From contig SVDU01000019.1 in NCBI GenBank assembly GCA_015057705.1, positions 1 through 64,000 of the forward strand: 64,000 bases of DNA, read 5' to 3'. Below the pieces are notes generated by a model, which worked only from the letters and a program-made list of their open reading frames with translations, had not been told where the DNA came from and ran no database searches. This document shows, piece after piece, positions 31,700-40,399 of the stretch. The stretch is from Paenibacillaceae bacterium (lineage in GTDB: Bacteria > Bacillota > Clostridia > Lachnospirales > Lachnospiraceae). The position numbers and the translations under genes were made by a program. Positions within the stretch are counted from its first letter, which is position 1, and each line of letters opens with the position of its first letter.

Positions 31700-32551
31700 A
31701 TGAAACAGCAGTACATGGAGACCGCGAAAAGCGGGAAAGACTTAATTGCAGAAATAAATGAGACAGTACCAGGGGAAGGACAGGCAGCGTTCTGGTGGCT
31801 TGGACAGCTGGGGTATGCAGTAAAGCTGGGTGCGGTTACAATCTATATCGATGCATTTCTCTCGGAACGTCCTGACAGAAGAATTGCACCGCTGCTTGAA
31901 CCCATTGAAATAACCAATGCGGATTACATAATCGGAACTCATGATCATTGGGATCACATTGACCGCAACGTCTGGCATCAGCTTTCTGTCAGTTCCCCAA
32001 ATGCTTTGTTTCTTGTGCCGGAGAAGCTGATCCCTGTACTCAGTGAGGATCTTATGATTGATGAAAGCCGCTTTCTGGGGCTTAATGATGGAAAAAACCA
32101 GATATTAAAAGACGGTATTAAAATAACAGGGATTGCGTCTGCTCACGAGTTTCTGGATCAGGACCCGGTTACCGGTCAGTATCCTTACACAGGAGTTGTG
32201 CTGGAAGGAATGGGCGTTAAGCTGTATCATTCAGGTGATACCTGCATTTATGAAGGACTGTACGGCAAATTAAGAAGTTTTGGGGATATGGATGTGATGT
32301 TTCTTCCCATTAACGGAAGGGATGGAGTACGCTACCGCTCCAATATCATAGGAAATATGACGTATCAGGAAGCAGTTGATCTGGCAGGAGCAATTAAGCC
32401 AGGGCTTACAGTTCCCGGCCATTATGAGATGTTTTCCAGTAACCAGGAAGATCCGGATCGTTTTGAAGATTATATAACCATTAAATATCCCGGTTTGCCA
32501 TACTGGCTTGGAAGGCATGGGGAAAAGGTTCTTTATTCCCAAATCAAATAA
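31700..32551 (+). CDS. MBL-fold metallo-hydrolase, UlaG-like
   Basis: A 283-residue metallo-beta-lactamase fold hydrolase. The metal motif is THDHWDHID (HxHxDH), with later His/Asp ligands in SAHEF, YHSGDTCIYEG and VPGHYEMF. The N-terminal WWLGQLGYAVKLG and the overall arrangement resemble UlaG (L-ascorbate 6-phosphate lactonase) and related enzymes, but no ascorbate genes are nearby. The substrate is therefore open. The start is ATG 31700 after CCGGAGGCGG. Probably monocistronic; the amidase follows 96 bp later. Confidence 0.83.
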   Translation: MKQQYMETAKSGKDLIAEINETVPGEGQAAFWWLGQLGYAVKLGAVTIYIDAFLSERPDRRIAPLLEPIEITNADYIIGTHDHWDHIDRNVWHQLSVSSPNALFLVPEKLIPVLSEDLMIDESRFLGLNDGKNQILKDGIKITGIASAHEFLDQDPVTGQYPYTGVVLEGMGVKLYHSGDTCIYEGLYGKLRSFGDMDVMFLPINGRDGVRYRSNIIGNMTYQEAVDLAGAIKPGLTVPGHYEMFSSNQEDPDRFEDYITIKYPGLPYWLGRHGEKVLYSQIK

Positions 32552-32647
32552 AACACATTCATAAATATACAAAAAAGTCCAAAATATGTAGCATTTACCA
32601 TTTCGCGGAATATATTTATTATAGTGAAGCAGGAAAGGAAATGCGAG

Positions 32648-33217
32648 ATGGCAATTAAAATATTTATTGATCAGGGGCATAATCCCAGCGGATATTTTAA
32701 CAGCGGTGCAGAGGCCAATGGATTACAGGAATCTGAAATTAATTACCAGGTGGGAATTTACCTTCAAAACCTCTTAAACAGTGATCCCCGGTTTGAGGCG
32801 AGAGTCTCAAGGCCACAGCCGGATACCGTTCTGGGTACCAACAATACGACCAGCCTGGCTGCCAGGGTTGCCATGGCAAACCAGTGGCCGGCAGATTATT
32901 TTATCAGCATCCACTGCAATTTAAATCCTAATCCCGAAATTAACGGAACGGAAGTATACATCTATCAGTATTTTACTCAGGGACAGTGGCTGGCGGAACA
33001 GATTATGGGCGGGATTAACGATATGGTTGGAACCAGAAACAACGGAATCCGGGAAAACCCTTCTTTGTATGTACTTAGGAATGCAGATATGCCCGCTAAT
33101 TTAGTAGAACTTGGATATTTAAGCAATCTATCGGATGCAGAAAAGCTTCGTAACGATCAGTATGGATTTGCTTACGGTATCTATCTGGGCCTTTTACGGT
33201 ATTTTGGATTTGCATAG
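32648..33217 (+). CDS. N-acetylmuramoyl-L-alanine amidase (Amidase_3)
   Basis: A 189-residue zinc amidase cleaving the MurNAc-L-Ala bond of peptidoglycan. The zinc ligands are His11 in FIDQGHNP, Glu28 in GLQESEINY and His89 in FISIHCN. The catalytic Glu is in NLVELGYLSN. The domain is complete, but there is no signal peptide, membrane anchor or wall-binding repeat, so export is unclear; release by lysis or an unconventional route would be needed. The start is ATG 32648 after AGGAAAGG. It is followed by a terminator. Confidence 0.88.
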   Translation: MAIKIFIDQGHNPSGYFNSGAEANGLQESEINYQVGIYLQNLLNSDPRFEARVSRPQPDTVLGTNNTTSLAARVAMANQWPADYFISIHCNLNPNPEINGTEVYIYQYFTQGQWLAEQIMGGINDMVGTRNNGIRENPSLYVLRNADMPANLVELGYLSNLSDAEKLRNDQYGFAYGIYLGLLRYFGFA

Positions 33218-33237
33218 GTCAGAAGAGCTTTTGAGTG

Positions 33238-33277
33238 ATGCTTTCTTTGAAGTAAATGCTTCGAAGAAAGCATTTTT
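33238..33277 (+). terminator. Terminator after the amidase gene
   Basis: ATGCTTTCTTTGAAG pairs with CTTCGAAGAAAGCAT (one G-U/T mismatch), followed by TTTTT. Confidence 0.8.
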
Positions 33278-33308
33278 AAATGGAATTTTTATGAAAATAT
33301 AAAACAGG

Positions 33309-33338
33309 TTGCTCAATCTGGGGCATGTGACTTATAAT
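33309..33338 (+). promoter_or_regulatory. Promoter for the AGCS symporter / methyltransferase pair
   Basis: TTGCTC-18-TATAAT, 57 bp before the symporter start. Confidence 0.45.
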
Positions 33339-33394
33339 ACTGATATTAGCTGCAAATGAATAAATAAACAAAAGAAGAGAGAGGATCCATCATC

Positions 33395-34813
33395 ATGAAA
33401 TCACTGTCAGATTTATTATACTGGCTGGATGATCTGATCTGGGGACTGCCAATGATTCTTATCCTGGTGGGAACCGGGATCTATTTAACGGTTCGTTTCC
33501 GTTTCATTTACCAGAGAAAAGTGCTTTTTCATTTTAAAAACACCTACGGAAAGATGTTTCATAAATCGGAAGGAGAGGGAACGGTTTCCGGCTTTGCAGC
33601 TGCATGTACAGCACTTGCCAACACCATTGGTACAGGCAATATCAGCGGTGTGGCGACTGCCATCGTCAGCGGCGGACCGGGAGCGCTGTTCTGGATGTGG
33701 GTTTCCGCCTTTTTTGGAATGTCAATTAAGGCAAGTGAAATTATGATTGGCCAAAGGTACCGCCAGAAATATGAGAAGTCCATGGATGAATATGTATGCG
33801 ACCGTTCCTTTGTTATGAAGAATGCATTTGGCTGGAAGAAAGGCGCTGTTATACTAGCTGTATTCTGCCTGGTATTCGGACCATGGACCTGCTGTGTTCA
33901 GACAGAGGCAGTCACCAGCTCCATAAAAGAAGGGCTGGGAATAGCCCCGTGGATTACAGTAATACTCATAGGCATTACCTGCTTTGTCACAATTGCCGGA
34001 GGGTTAAAGAGAATATCCAGCTTTATGGAAAAAGTGATTCCTGTCATGGCTCTTTTTTATGTGGCTGCCGGAATTGGCATTATGATTTTAAATTATCAGA
34101 GAGTTCCGGAGATTTTTCTGCTGGTTTTTCGTTCTGCTTTTACTCCCACAGCTGCAGCTGGTGGATTTGCCGGGGCCACTGTCCGGGATGCCATTCAATT
34201 CGGTGTGGCAAGAGGACTGTATTCCAATGATGCGGGAACTGGTTACGGGATTATTGCCCACGCATCTGCAAAAACGGATCATCCGGTAAGACAGTCTTCC
34301 TGGGGCTGGGGTGAGATTTTTTTAGATACCATTGTAATTTGCAGCATCACTGCATTTTCCATACTATCCACAGATGCCTATATTACGGCAGATGCAACTT
34401 CCGGTGCGCTTACCACCATAGCCTTTAAAAAGGCATACGGAAGCGGAGGTGGAGTGATCATTTCTCTCGCAATTGCTGTTTTTGCATGGACAACTATTAT
34501 CGGTATGTATTATGCCTGTGAAAAGTCTGTAAACTATGCTCTGGGAGACACAAAGCTTAATAAGCTTGCTATGCCGGTTTATATGGTTTACTATCTGATT
34601 CCATGCCTGATTTTTTATAATATCAAAGCCGATGTATTATGGGCATTTACCGATATCTTAACAGCATCTTATGTGGTAATCACGCTGATCTTTATTTATG
34701 CAAAGCAGAAAGAAATTTTCAGGCTGTTTGATGATTTCTGGTACCGGTTTTTACCAGCTAAAAACAGGGGAGAAAATCCGCCGCCGGTGGTTTTAAAAGG
34801 AGGAGAAGAATAG
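33395..34813 (+). CDS. Alanine/glycine:cation symporter family (AGCS) protein
   Basis: A 472-residue membrane protein of the AGCS family with about eleven helices. The family signatures GTGNISGVATAIVSGGPGALFWMWVSAFFGM and EIMIGQRYR occur in the first third, and GVARGLYSNDAGTGYG in the middle. AGCS proteins take up alanine or glycine with Na+ or H+. Its stop codon touches the start of the homocysteine methyltransferase (TAG-ATG), which suggests that the imported substrate may instead be a methionine-cycle compound such as S-methylmethionine; that is inference from context. Confidence 0.88.
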   Translation: MKSLSDLLYWLDDLIWGLPMILILVGTGIYLTVRFRFIYQRKVLFHFKNTYGKMFHKSEGEGTVSGFAAACTALANTIGTGNISGVATAIVSGGPGALFWMWVSAFFGMSIKASEIMIGQRYRQKYEKSMDEYVCDRSFVMKNAFGWKKGAVILAVFCLVFGPWTCCVQTEAVTSSIKEGLGIAPWITVILIGITCFVTIAGGLKRISSFMEKVIPVMALFYVAAGIGIMILNYQRVPEIFLLVFRSAFTPTAAAGGFAGATVRDAIQFGVARGLYSNDAGTGYGIIAHASAKTDHPVRQSSWGWGEIFLDTIVICSITAFSILSTDAYITADATSGALTTIAFKKAYGSGGGVIISLAIAVFAWTTIIGMYYACEKSVNYALGDTKLNKLAMPVYMVYYLIPCLIFYNIKADVLWAFTDILTASYVVITLIFIYAKQKEIFRLFDDFWYRFLPAKNRGENPPPVVLKGGEE

Positions 34814-35755
34814 ATGAGAACATATTTTGATGAAATAAGAAAAGTGAAAGATTTGATCATTCTGGACGGAGCCATGGCTACGGAGCTTGAAAAGAAAGGG
34901 CTTGATTTAAACGACGAGCTTTGGAGTGCAAAAGTGCTTGAAGGCCAGCCGCAGGCAATCAGTGAAGTCCATTATGACTATTTTAAAAATGGAGCAGATG
35001 CAGGAACCTCTGCCAGCTATCAGGCAAGTATACCCGGGTTTTTAAAGAAAGGCTATTCTGAACGGGAAGCAAAAGATTTTATCGCCCGCTCCATGGAACT
35101 TCTCCTTGAAACCAGAAGCCGCTGGTGGGAGGATGAGGGCAGAAGTACGGGAAGATGTCTGCCTCTTGCTGTGGGGTCAATCGGGCCTTACGGCGCTTAT
35201 CTGGCGGATGGCTCGGAATACACTGGCAATTACCAGGTATCAGAGGGGGAACTGGTAGCATTTCACAAAGACCGGATGGAGATATTAAAAGAGGCAGGAG
35301 CAGAATTGTTTGCACTGGAGACATTTCCATGTCTTTACGAGGCGGTTGTCTGCGCCAGAGTCATGGAGCAGTTAAACGCCGATTATTATATCAGCTTTTC
35401 ATTTAAAAACAGCAATCAGATTAATGGGGGAGATACCATTGAATCGTGCGTGAAGGCTTTAGGGGGATTAAAACATCTAAAAGCGATTGGAGTTAACTGC
35501 ACCCAGCCTCATCTGGTCACAGATATTATAAAGACATATCAATCACATACAAGCCTTCCCATTGTTGCATATCCAAACAGCGGAGAGACTTATGATGCCT
35601 GCTGTAAAACATGGCATGGAGTGAAGGAACCGGGGCAGTACGGACAGTGGGCGGCAAAGTGGTATGAGGCAGGCGCAGGTCTGATCGGCGGATGCTGCCG
35701 GACCACACCGGAGGACATTCATGAAATATTTACCTGGTATCAGAAAAACAGATGA
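34814..35755 (+). CDS. mmuM: Homocysteine S-methyltransferase
   Basis: A 313-residue zinc methyltransferase making methionine from homocysteine and S-methylmethionine or SAM. The barrel begins with LIILDGAMATELEKKG; zinc cysteines are in AIGVNCTQP and in the C-terminal GGCCRTTPEDI. The length equals E. coli MmuM, without the folate and cobalamin domains of MetH. It starts immediately after the AGCS symporter stop, so transport and use of one methyl donor are likely linked, as mmuP-mmuM are in E. coli with a different transporter family. Confidence 0.9.
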   Translation: MRTYFDEIRKVKDLIILDGAMATELEKKGLDLNDELWSAKVLEGQPQAISEVHYDYFKNGADAGTSASYQASIPGFLKKGYSEREAKDFIARSMELLLETRSRWWEDEGRSTGRCLPLAVGSIGPYGAYLADGSEYTGNYQVSEGELVAFHKDRMEILKEAGAELFALETFPCLYEAVVCARVMEQLNADYYISFSFKNSNQINGGDTIESCVKALGGLKHLKAIGVNCTQPHLVTDIIKTYQSHTSLPIVAYPNSGETYDACCKTWHGVKEPGQYGQWAAKWYEAGAGLIGGCCRTTPEDIHEIFTWYQKNR

Positions 35756-35782
35756 AACAGGATTAGTAAGAGGTGACTGGCA

Positions 35783-36526
35783 ATGACATTGTTTTCCCGT
35801 CAGGTGATGGAACAATTTGGGGAACTGGACTACGAGGTTTACAATTATATATTAAAAAACAGTGAGAAGATACCGTATATGACAATCCGTGAGGTGGCGA
35901 AGGAAGCTCATGTGTCTACCACCACCATCACCCGGTTTTGCAGGAAAACCATGTGCAGCGGTTTTTCTGAATTTAAGGTGCGGTTTAAGCTGGAAAAGGA
36001 AAAGAAAGGCTCTGTGAAAAAACGGTTTGATCTTTCCTCCATCACAGACTTTTTTGAACGGGTCAACTCAGATGCGTTTCAAAAACAGCTGGATACAATC
36101 GCCGGGGTGATTGCAGGAAAACGGCAGATTATTTTCATTGGAACCGGTAATTCGGGAATCATGGCTGAATATGCAAGCCGGTATTTCTGCAATATCGGAA
36201 TATTTTCAACCGGGATTAACGGTCCCATGTTTCCAATTAATCTGGAGTTTCCGGAGGAAAGTATTATTATTGTTTTGTCTGTGGAAGGGGAGACCAATAT
36301 TATTATAGAGAATTCTTCTATATTGAAGGAGAGCAGCACTCTGGTATCCATTACAAACAGCAGGAACAGCACTCTGGCAAGAATCTCAGATTACAACATT
36401 TCCTATTACATTCAAAAAGAAAGAAAAGAGATGGAAGAGATGAAGGTGGATATCACTTCTCAGATTCCGGCAGTTTATATTGTAGAAGCCCTGGCAAGGC
36501 TGACCATGGAAAAAAAACAGGGATAA
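35783..36526 (+). CDS. MurR/RpiR family transcriptional regulator
   Basis: A 247-residue regulator. The N-terminal RpiR helix-turn-helix spans residues about 30-70 (MTIREVAKEAHVSTTTITRFCRK). The C-terminal SIS sugar-phosphate-binding domain (about 105-235) has FIGTGNSGIMAEYASRYF. Such regulators sense phosphorylated sugars. It lies 128 bp upstream of the GH4 6-phospho-glycosidase on the same strand, with a terminator in between, so it is the likely regulator of that gene. The start is ATG 35783 after AAGAGGTGA. Confidence 0.88.
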   Translation: MTLFSRQVMEQFGELDYEVYNYILKNSEKIPYMTIREVAKEAHVSTTTITRFCRKTMCSGFSEFKVRFKLEKEKKGSVKKRFDLSSITDFFERVNSDAFQKQLDTIAGVIAGKRQIIFIGTGNSGIMAEYASRYFCNIGIFSTGINGPMFPINLEFPEESIIIVLSVEGETNIIIENSSILKESSTLVSITNSRNSTLARISDYNISYYIQKERKEMEEMKVDITSQIPAVYIVEALARLTMEKKQG

Positions 36527-36544
36527 AACACCCTGTTTTTTTTT
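36511..36544 (+). terminator. Terminator overlapping the end of the rpiR-like gene
   Basis: AAACAGGG-ATAAAACA-CCCTGTTT with T-run; the left arm lies inside the last codons of the regulator gene. Confidence 0.8.
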
Positions 36545-36653
36545 GTGGAACAAGTGCCAAAACGCCCATGCTTGTTACCAAAGAAGGCAAATCCGTTCCC
36601 TTTCCGAGATTTTTGGAGTATGCTTTTTTTATCAAATACCAGGAGGTAAGCAG

Positions 36654-38030
36654 ATGAAAGGGAAAATTAAAATAGTAACCATTGGAGGCGGGTCCAGTTA
36701 TACCCCCGAACTGATAGAAGGCTTTATCAAACGGAAAGAGGAACTTCCCATTGGAGAAATCTGGCTGGTGGATATTGAAGAGGGAAAAGAAAAGCTGGAA
36801 ATTGTAGGAAACCTTGCAAAACGTATGGTGAAAGCAGCAGGTCTTGACTGGGAGGTTCATTTAACTCTGGATCGGAGAGCGGCTTTAAAGGATGCAGATT
36901 TTGTTTCCACCCAGTTTCGGGTAGGACTTTTAGATGCACGGATTAAGGACGAACGGATTCCATTATCACACGGTGTAATCGGGCAGGAGACCAACGGTGC
37001 AGGCGGCATGTTTAAGGCATTCCGTACAGTTCCGGTCATTCTGGAAATTGTGGAGGATATGAAGGAACTCTGTCCGGATGCATGGCTTGTAAACTTTACA
37101 AACCCCTCAGGCATGGTGACCGAAGCAGTGATGCGTTACGGCAAATGGGATAAGGTAGTGGGTCTGTGCAACGTTCCCATTATGTGCAGAAAGATTGCGG
37201 CAGGAGCTTTGCAGGAAAAGGAAGAAGATTTGTTTTTCCGTTTCGGCGGCTTAAACCATTTCCACTGGCACAGAGTATGGAATCATGAGGGTGTGGAAAA
37301 AACAGGAGAAGTTCTCGAGTCGGTATATACAAAGCCGGATGGTCTTAAAAATGCCATGCAGGGGCTGAAAAGTTCCGGTGTACAAAATATTCCCAATATC
37401 GCCTTTTTAGCAGATCAGATCAGAGATCTTGGCATTATTCCATGTATGTATCACCGGTATTATTACATTACGGATGATATGCTGAAGGAAGAGCTGGAGG
37501 CGTTTGCAAAAGGGGAAACAAGAGCAGAGCTTGTAAAGAAGACGGAAGCAGAGCTATTTGAACTTTATAAGGATCCGGATTTAAATAGTAAGCCGGTTCA
37601 GCTGGAAAAGCGGGGCGGTGCATTCTATTCTGATGCTGCCTGTGAGCTGATCGCATCTATTTATAACGATAAGAAGACTACAATGGTTGTGAGCACCAGA
37701 AATAACGGCGCAATCTCCGATCTGCCGGATGATGTGGTTGTTGAAGTCAGCAGCATAATTACAGCAGGAGGACCGGTTCCCATCTCATGGGGCAGCTTTG
37801 ATTCTTCCACCAGAGGGCTGCTGCAGCTGATGAAGGACATGGAACTGACTACCATAAAAGCAGCGGTAACTGGTGATTACGGAACTGCACAGCAGGCATT
37901 TACATTAAATCCACTGGTACCCAGCGGTAAGATCGCGGGAACTATCCTTGATGAACTTTTAGTGGCTCACAAAAAGCATCTTCCCCAGTTTCAGGAAAAG
38001 ATTGCCCAGTTAGAAGCAGAAGGGAAATAA
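36654..38030 (+). CDS. Glycoside hydrolase family 4, 6-phospho-beta-glucosidase-like
   Basis: A 458-residue NAD+- and metal-dependent glycosidase. The N-terminal Rossmann motif is IVTIGGGSSYTPELIEGF; FTNPSGMVTEAV, the metal-binding Cys in VVGLCNVPI and the His in GLNHFHWHRV are typical GH4 residues. These point to the 6-phospho-beta-glucosidase branch (LicH/CelF) rather than alpha-galactosidases. The enzyme oxidises C3 of the sugar and then eliminates the aglycone. The start is ATG 36654 with AGGAGG; the track ORF begins 111 bp earlier. No PTS gene is adjacent, so its substrate must enter by a system elsewhere, possibly the one at 57383. Confidence 0.87.
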   Translation: MKGKIKIVTIGGGSSYTPELIEGFIKRKEELPIGEIWLVDIEEGKEKLEIVGNLAKRMVKAAGLDWEVHLTLDRRAALKDADFVSTQFRVGLLDARIKDERIPLSHGVIGQETNGAGGMFKAFRTVPVILEIVEDMKELCPDAWLVNFTNPSGMVTEAVMRYGKWDKVVGLCNVPIMCRKIAAGALQEKEEDLFFRFGGLNHFHWHRVWNHEGVEKTGEVLESVYTKPDGLKNAMQGLKSSGVQNIPNIAFLADQIRDLGIIPCMYHRYYYITDDMLKEELEAFAKGETRAELVKKTEAELFELYKDPDLNSKPVQLEKRGGAFYSDAACELIASIYNDKKTTMVVSTRNNGAISDLPDDVVVEVSSIITAGGPVPISWGSFDSSTRGLLQLMKDMELTTIKAAVTGDYGTAQQAFTLNPLVPSGKIAGTILDELLVAHKKHLPQFQEKIAQLEAEGK

Positions 38031-38053
38031 TCAGCGGGACAGACAGAGTACCC

Positions 38054-38086
38054 TGTTGATAGACAAACTCATATCATACAGTATGA
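38054..38086 (+). promoter_or_regulatory. Possible promoter and operator before the BBE-like gene
   Basis: TTGATA lies near 38056 and the perfect palindrome TCATAC-A-GTATGA is at 38074-38086, 18 bp before the start codon. The palindrome is likely a repressor site; the promoter spacing is not ideal. Confidence 0.35.
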
Positions 38087-38103
38087 ATCTGAATAATTGA
38101 GAA

Positions 38104-39459
38104 ATGCTGGTGATAAAAGTGAGTCTGTATAAAGATGGTTTAACGGGAGTAATTATTACTCCCTGCCAGGAAGAATATGTAAAAGCAAGGCAGGAGTGGA
38201 ACCGGGCGGTTCAGAAATTCCCGGAAGTAATTGTTTATTGCAGCCAGATTTCTGATATACAAAATGCAGTACATTATGCAAGACGGCATGAGATGGGAAT
38301 TCGAATCAGGTCAGGAGGTCATCATTATCAGGGTTATTCCACCGGAAACGGGGTACTGGTGATTGATGTGAGTCCAATGAAGGATATACGCCTTTCTGGT
38401 TCCGGACAGTGTGTTGTCATGGAAAGCGGTGTTCAAAACCGGGAAGTGTACAATTTTGCTGGAGAAAAGGGATATCCCTTTCCGGGAGGAACCTGTCCTA
38501 CTGTGGGAGCAGCTGGTTATACACTGGGAGGTGGCTGGGGATTTTCAAGCCGCTTCCTGGGGCTGGGCTGTGACAGCTTAAAAGCTGTGGAGATCGTTAA
38601 TTATGAAGGTAAGGTTTTAACTGCTGATGAAACCTGTAACCCGGATCTGTTCTGGGCTTTAAGAGGAGCTGGCGGAGGTGATTTTGGTGTTGTTACCTCT
38701 TTAAAGTTTCAGCTGCCGCCCAGAATAACATCGGTAACTCTGGTGGATCTTGAGTATATCAAACCTGGTCTTGAGGAAATGACGGGATTTTTAGGAGTCT
38801 GGCAGAAATGGCTGGTGGGTCTGGATCCGCGGATTACCATGAATATCAGTATGTACAATTCGCCCCAGGACGGACTTGGCATTTTCGGAAGAGGTTTGTT
38901 TTATGGTTCAGCCGGGGAAGCTGCGGGCATATTGAACCCTTTTGAAAGGGACGGAGCGGTTTTATCTTATGAGGAACTGTCGTTTTTTGAGGCCATGGAA
39001 AAAATACAATCTACTTATCCGGATTCTGAAAAGTTTCAGTCCACTGGTCGATTTGTTCAAAGAATGTACGGAGCAAAAGAACGGATACAGATTGCGGGCC
39101 TGATTGCAGAACGGGCGGAAGGCTCAGTTTATGCGGCAGTGACCGTCTATGCACTTGGCGGTAAGATCCGGGAGGTAAGCCCTGCCAGCACAGCTTATTT
39201 TTACAGGGATGCATCTTACATCATGGGGATTCAGTCTGTGTGGGAAAATGATTGCTATGGGGAGATTAACAGGCAGTGGCTTTATCCCAGGTTTCAGTAT
39301 CTAAAGTCAATTACGGAAGGCTCCTATATTAATTTTCCTTATAACAGGCTGACTGATTATGAGAAGGAGTATTACGGCGGGAATGTCTGCAGATTAAGAC
39401 AGACAGAGAGTCGGTATGATCCTTACCATGTATTCAGTTTTCCACAGGCGATCCGGTAA
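38104..39459 (+). CDS. FAD-linked oxidoreductase, berberine-bridge-enzyme-like
   Basis: A 451-residue flavoprotein of the PCMH/BBE type. The FAD domain has IRIRSGGHHYQGYS, whose first His is the usual 8-alpha-histidyl FAD attachment site, and GGTCPTVGAAGYTLGGGWG, whose Cys matches the 6-S-cysteinyl site. A bicovalent flavin is therefore expected. The C-terminal BBE motif YDPYHVFSFPQAIR is complete. Such enzymes oxidise sugars or secondary metabolites. No signal peptide. The start is uncertain between ATG 38104 and GTG 38119. It is monocistronic, followed by a terminator. Confidence 0.85.
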   Translation: MLVIKVSLYKDGLTGVIITPCQEEYVKARQEWNRAVQKFPEVIVYCSQISDIQNAVHYARRHEMGIRIRSGGHHYQGYSTGNGVLVIDVSPMKDIRLSGSGQCVVMESGVQNREVYNFAGEKGYPFPGGTCPTVGAAGYTLGGGWGFSSRFLGLGCDSLKAVEIVNYEGKVLTADETCNPDLFWALRGAGGGDFGVVTSLKFQLPPRITSVTLVDLEYIKPGLEEMTGFLGVWQKWLVGLDPRITMNISMYNSPQDGLGIFGRGLFYGSAGEAAGILNPFERDGAVLSYEELSFFEAMEKIQSTYPDSEKFQSTGRFVQRMYGAKERIQIAGLIAERAEGSVYAAVTVYALGGKIREVSPASTAYFYRDASYIMGIQSVWENDCYGEINRQWLYPRFQYLKSITEGSYINFPYNRLTDYEKEYYGGNVCRLRQTESRYDPYHVFSFPQAIR

Positions 39460-39497
39460 CAGGTAAAGGCGTTAAAGAGATAATGTTGTAAAACTTA

Positions 39498-39529
39498 AAT
39501 CCTCAGATAGAGATGTTCTGGGGATTTTT
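39498..39529 (+). terminator. Terminator after the BBE-like gene
   Basis: AATCCTCAGA pairs with TCTGGGGATT, followed by TTTTT. Confidence 0.7.
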
Positions 39530-39718
39530 GCTGTTACAGGGTGGCTTTGGACTTTGGTATTCTTATTTGGGGCATAGGTAAAGAGCTATCTGTGGCCATG
39601 CCTCAATTAGAGAAATAGGAGTCAGAAAATTGGAGAAGTGGGGTAGATATATAAAATTGAAGTTATCTATGCCTCATTCTTCTTCTACAGCGGTCAAACA
39701 TGTAACACGCTCCTTAAC
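39530..39718. other. Intergenic stretch with no recognised gene
   Basis: No ORF with a ribosome binding site is visible. A weak inverted repeat (GGGGCATAGGTAA near 39570 and TTATCTATGCCTC near 39664) is present, with 11 of 13 bases matching; its meaning is unclear. Confidence 0.4.
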
Positions 39719-39747
39719 TTGACGCAAGTAGAAAACGGTGTTATACT
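39719..39747 (+). promoter_or_regulatory. Promoter of the queuosine operon
   Basis: TTGACG-17-TATACT; transcription would start about eight bases before the preQ1 riboswitch. Confidence 0.75.
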
Positions 39748-39761
39748 TTTAACCGCATAGA

Positions 39762-39804
39762 AGACAGTTCATTAGTACCATCCTGTCTATAAACAAAACT
39801 AGGG
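39762..39804 (+). promoter_or_regulatory. preQ1-I riboswitch aptamer
   Basis: Stem P1 AGACAG (39762-39767) / CTGTCT (39783-39788) encloses the loop TTCATTAGTACC. The A-rich tail ATAAACAAAACTA follows, and its CUA can pair with UAG in the loop to form the H-type pseudoknot of class I preQ1 aptamers. It precedes a complete preQ1 synthesis operon, as expected for feedback control. Confidence 0.88.
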
Positions 39805-39872
39805 CTGATTTTAATATTGTTGGAACGAAAAGTTATTGCAGTTTTTATAGCTTTTTTTTCGTGCAGATAGAG

Positions 39873-39904
39873 AAAGCAGACATAGTCATATGTCTGCTTT
39901 TTTT
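39873..39904 (+). terminator. Expression-platform terminator of the preQ1 leader
   Basis: AAAGCAGACATA-GTCA-TATGTCTGCTTT, a perfect 12-bp stem followed by TTTT, lies between the preQ1 aptamer and queD. Ligand binding should favour termination. Confidence 0.85.
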
Positions 39905-39961
39905 GCAATAATACGGCAAAGTTAAAATTCTGCCTCTGAATTTCGAAAGGACAAAGAGACA

Positions 39962-40399
39962 ATGTATTATCTGGAAACAGAACAAAGCTTTGACTCCGCT
40001 CATTTTTTAAAGGGCTATGATGGAAAATGCAAAAATATCCACGGTCACAGATGGCGGGTTGTAATTGAAATTGAAAGCCCCACACTTCAAAAAGAAGGAC
40101 AGACACAGGGGATGATTGTTGATTTCTCCAAGTTGAAACAGGATTTAAAAAAAGAAATCGATTATTTCGACCATTCGCTGATCATGGAAACAGACACGTT
40201 AAAGTCTAATACCCTTACGGCTCTTAAAGAAGAGGGTTTTTTGCTGGTCGAAGTAAATTTTCGTCCCACAGCAGAAGAATTTTCAAGATACTTTTATGAA
40301 AGAATGAGCCAAAGAGGTTATGACGTGAAATCTGCCAAAGTGTATGAGACTCCTGCAAACTGTGCTTCTTATGAGGAGGATAGCCATGGCAGATTATAA
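39962..40399 (+). CDS. queD: 6-carboxy-5,6,7,8-tetrahydropterin synthase
   Basis: A 145-residue PTPS-fold enzyme converting dihydroneopterin triphosphate to 6-carboxytetrahydropterin, the second step of queuosine synthesis. The zinc ligands are His14 (SFDSAHF), His27 and His29 (NIHGHRW); Cys23 is the catalytic cysteine. FDHSLIME and a late RPTAEEFSRY (catalytic Glu region) follow. It overlaps queE by 14 bp and is the first gene of the preQ1-riboswitch-controlled operon. Confidence 0.95.
   Translation: MYYLETEQSFDSAHFLKGYDGKCKNIHGHRWRVVIEIESPTLQKEGQTQGMIVDFSKLKQDLKKEIDYFDHSLIMETDTLKSNTLTALKEEGFLLVEVNFRPTAEEFSRYFYERMSQRGYDVKSAKVYETPANCASYEEDSHGRL

Noticed and set aside
39570-39676. Inverted repeat GGGGCATAGGTAA / TTATCTATGCCTC as a MITE
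   Set aside because: Only 11 of 13 bases match, and no target-site duplication or second copy is visible.
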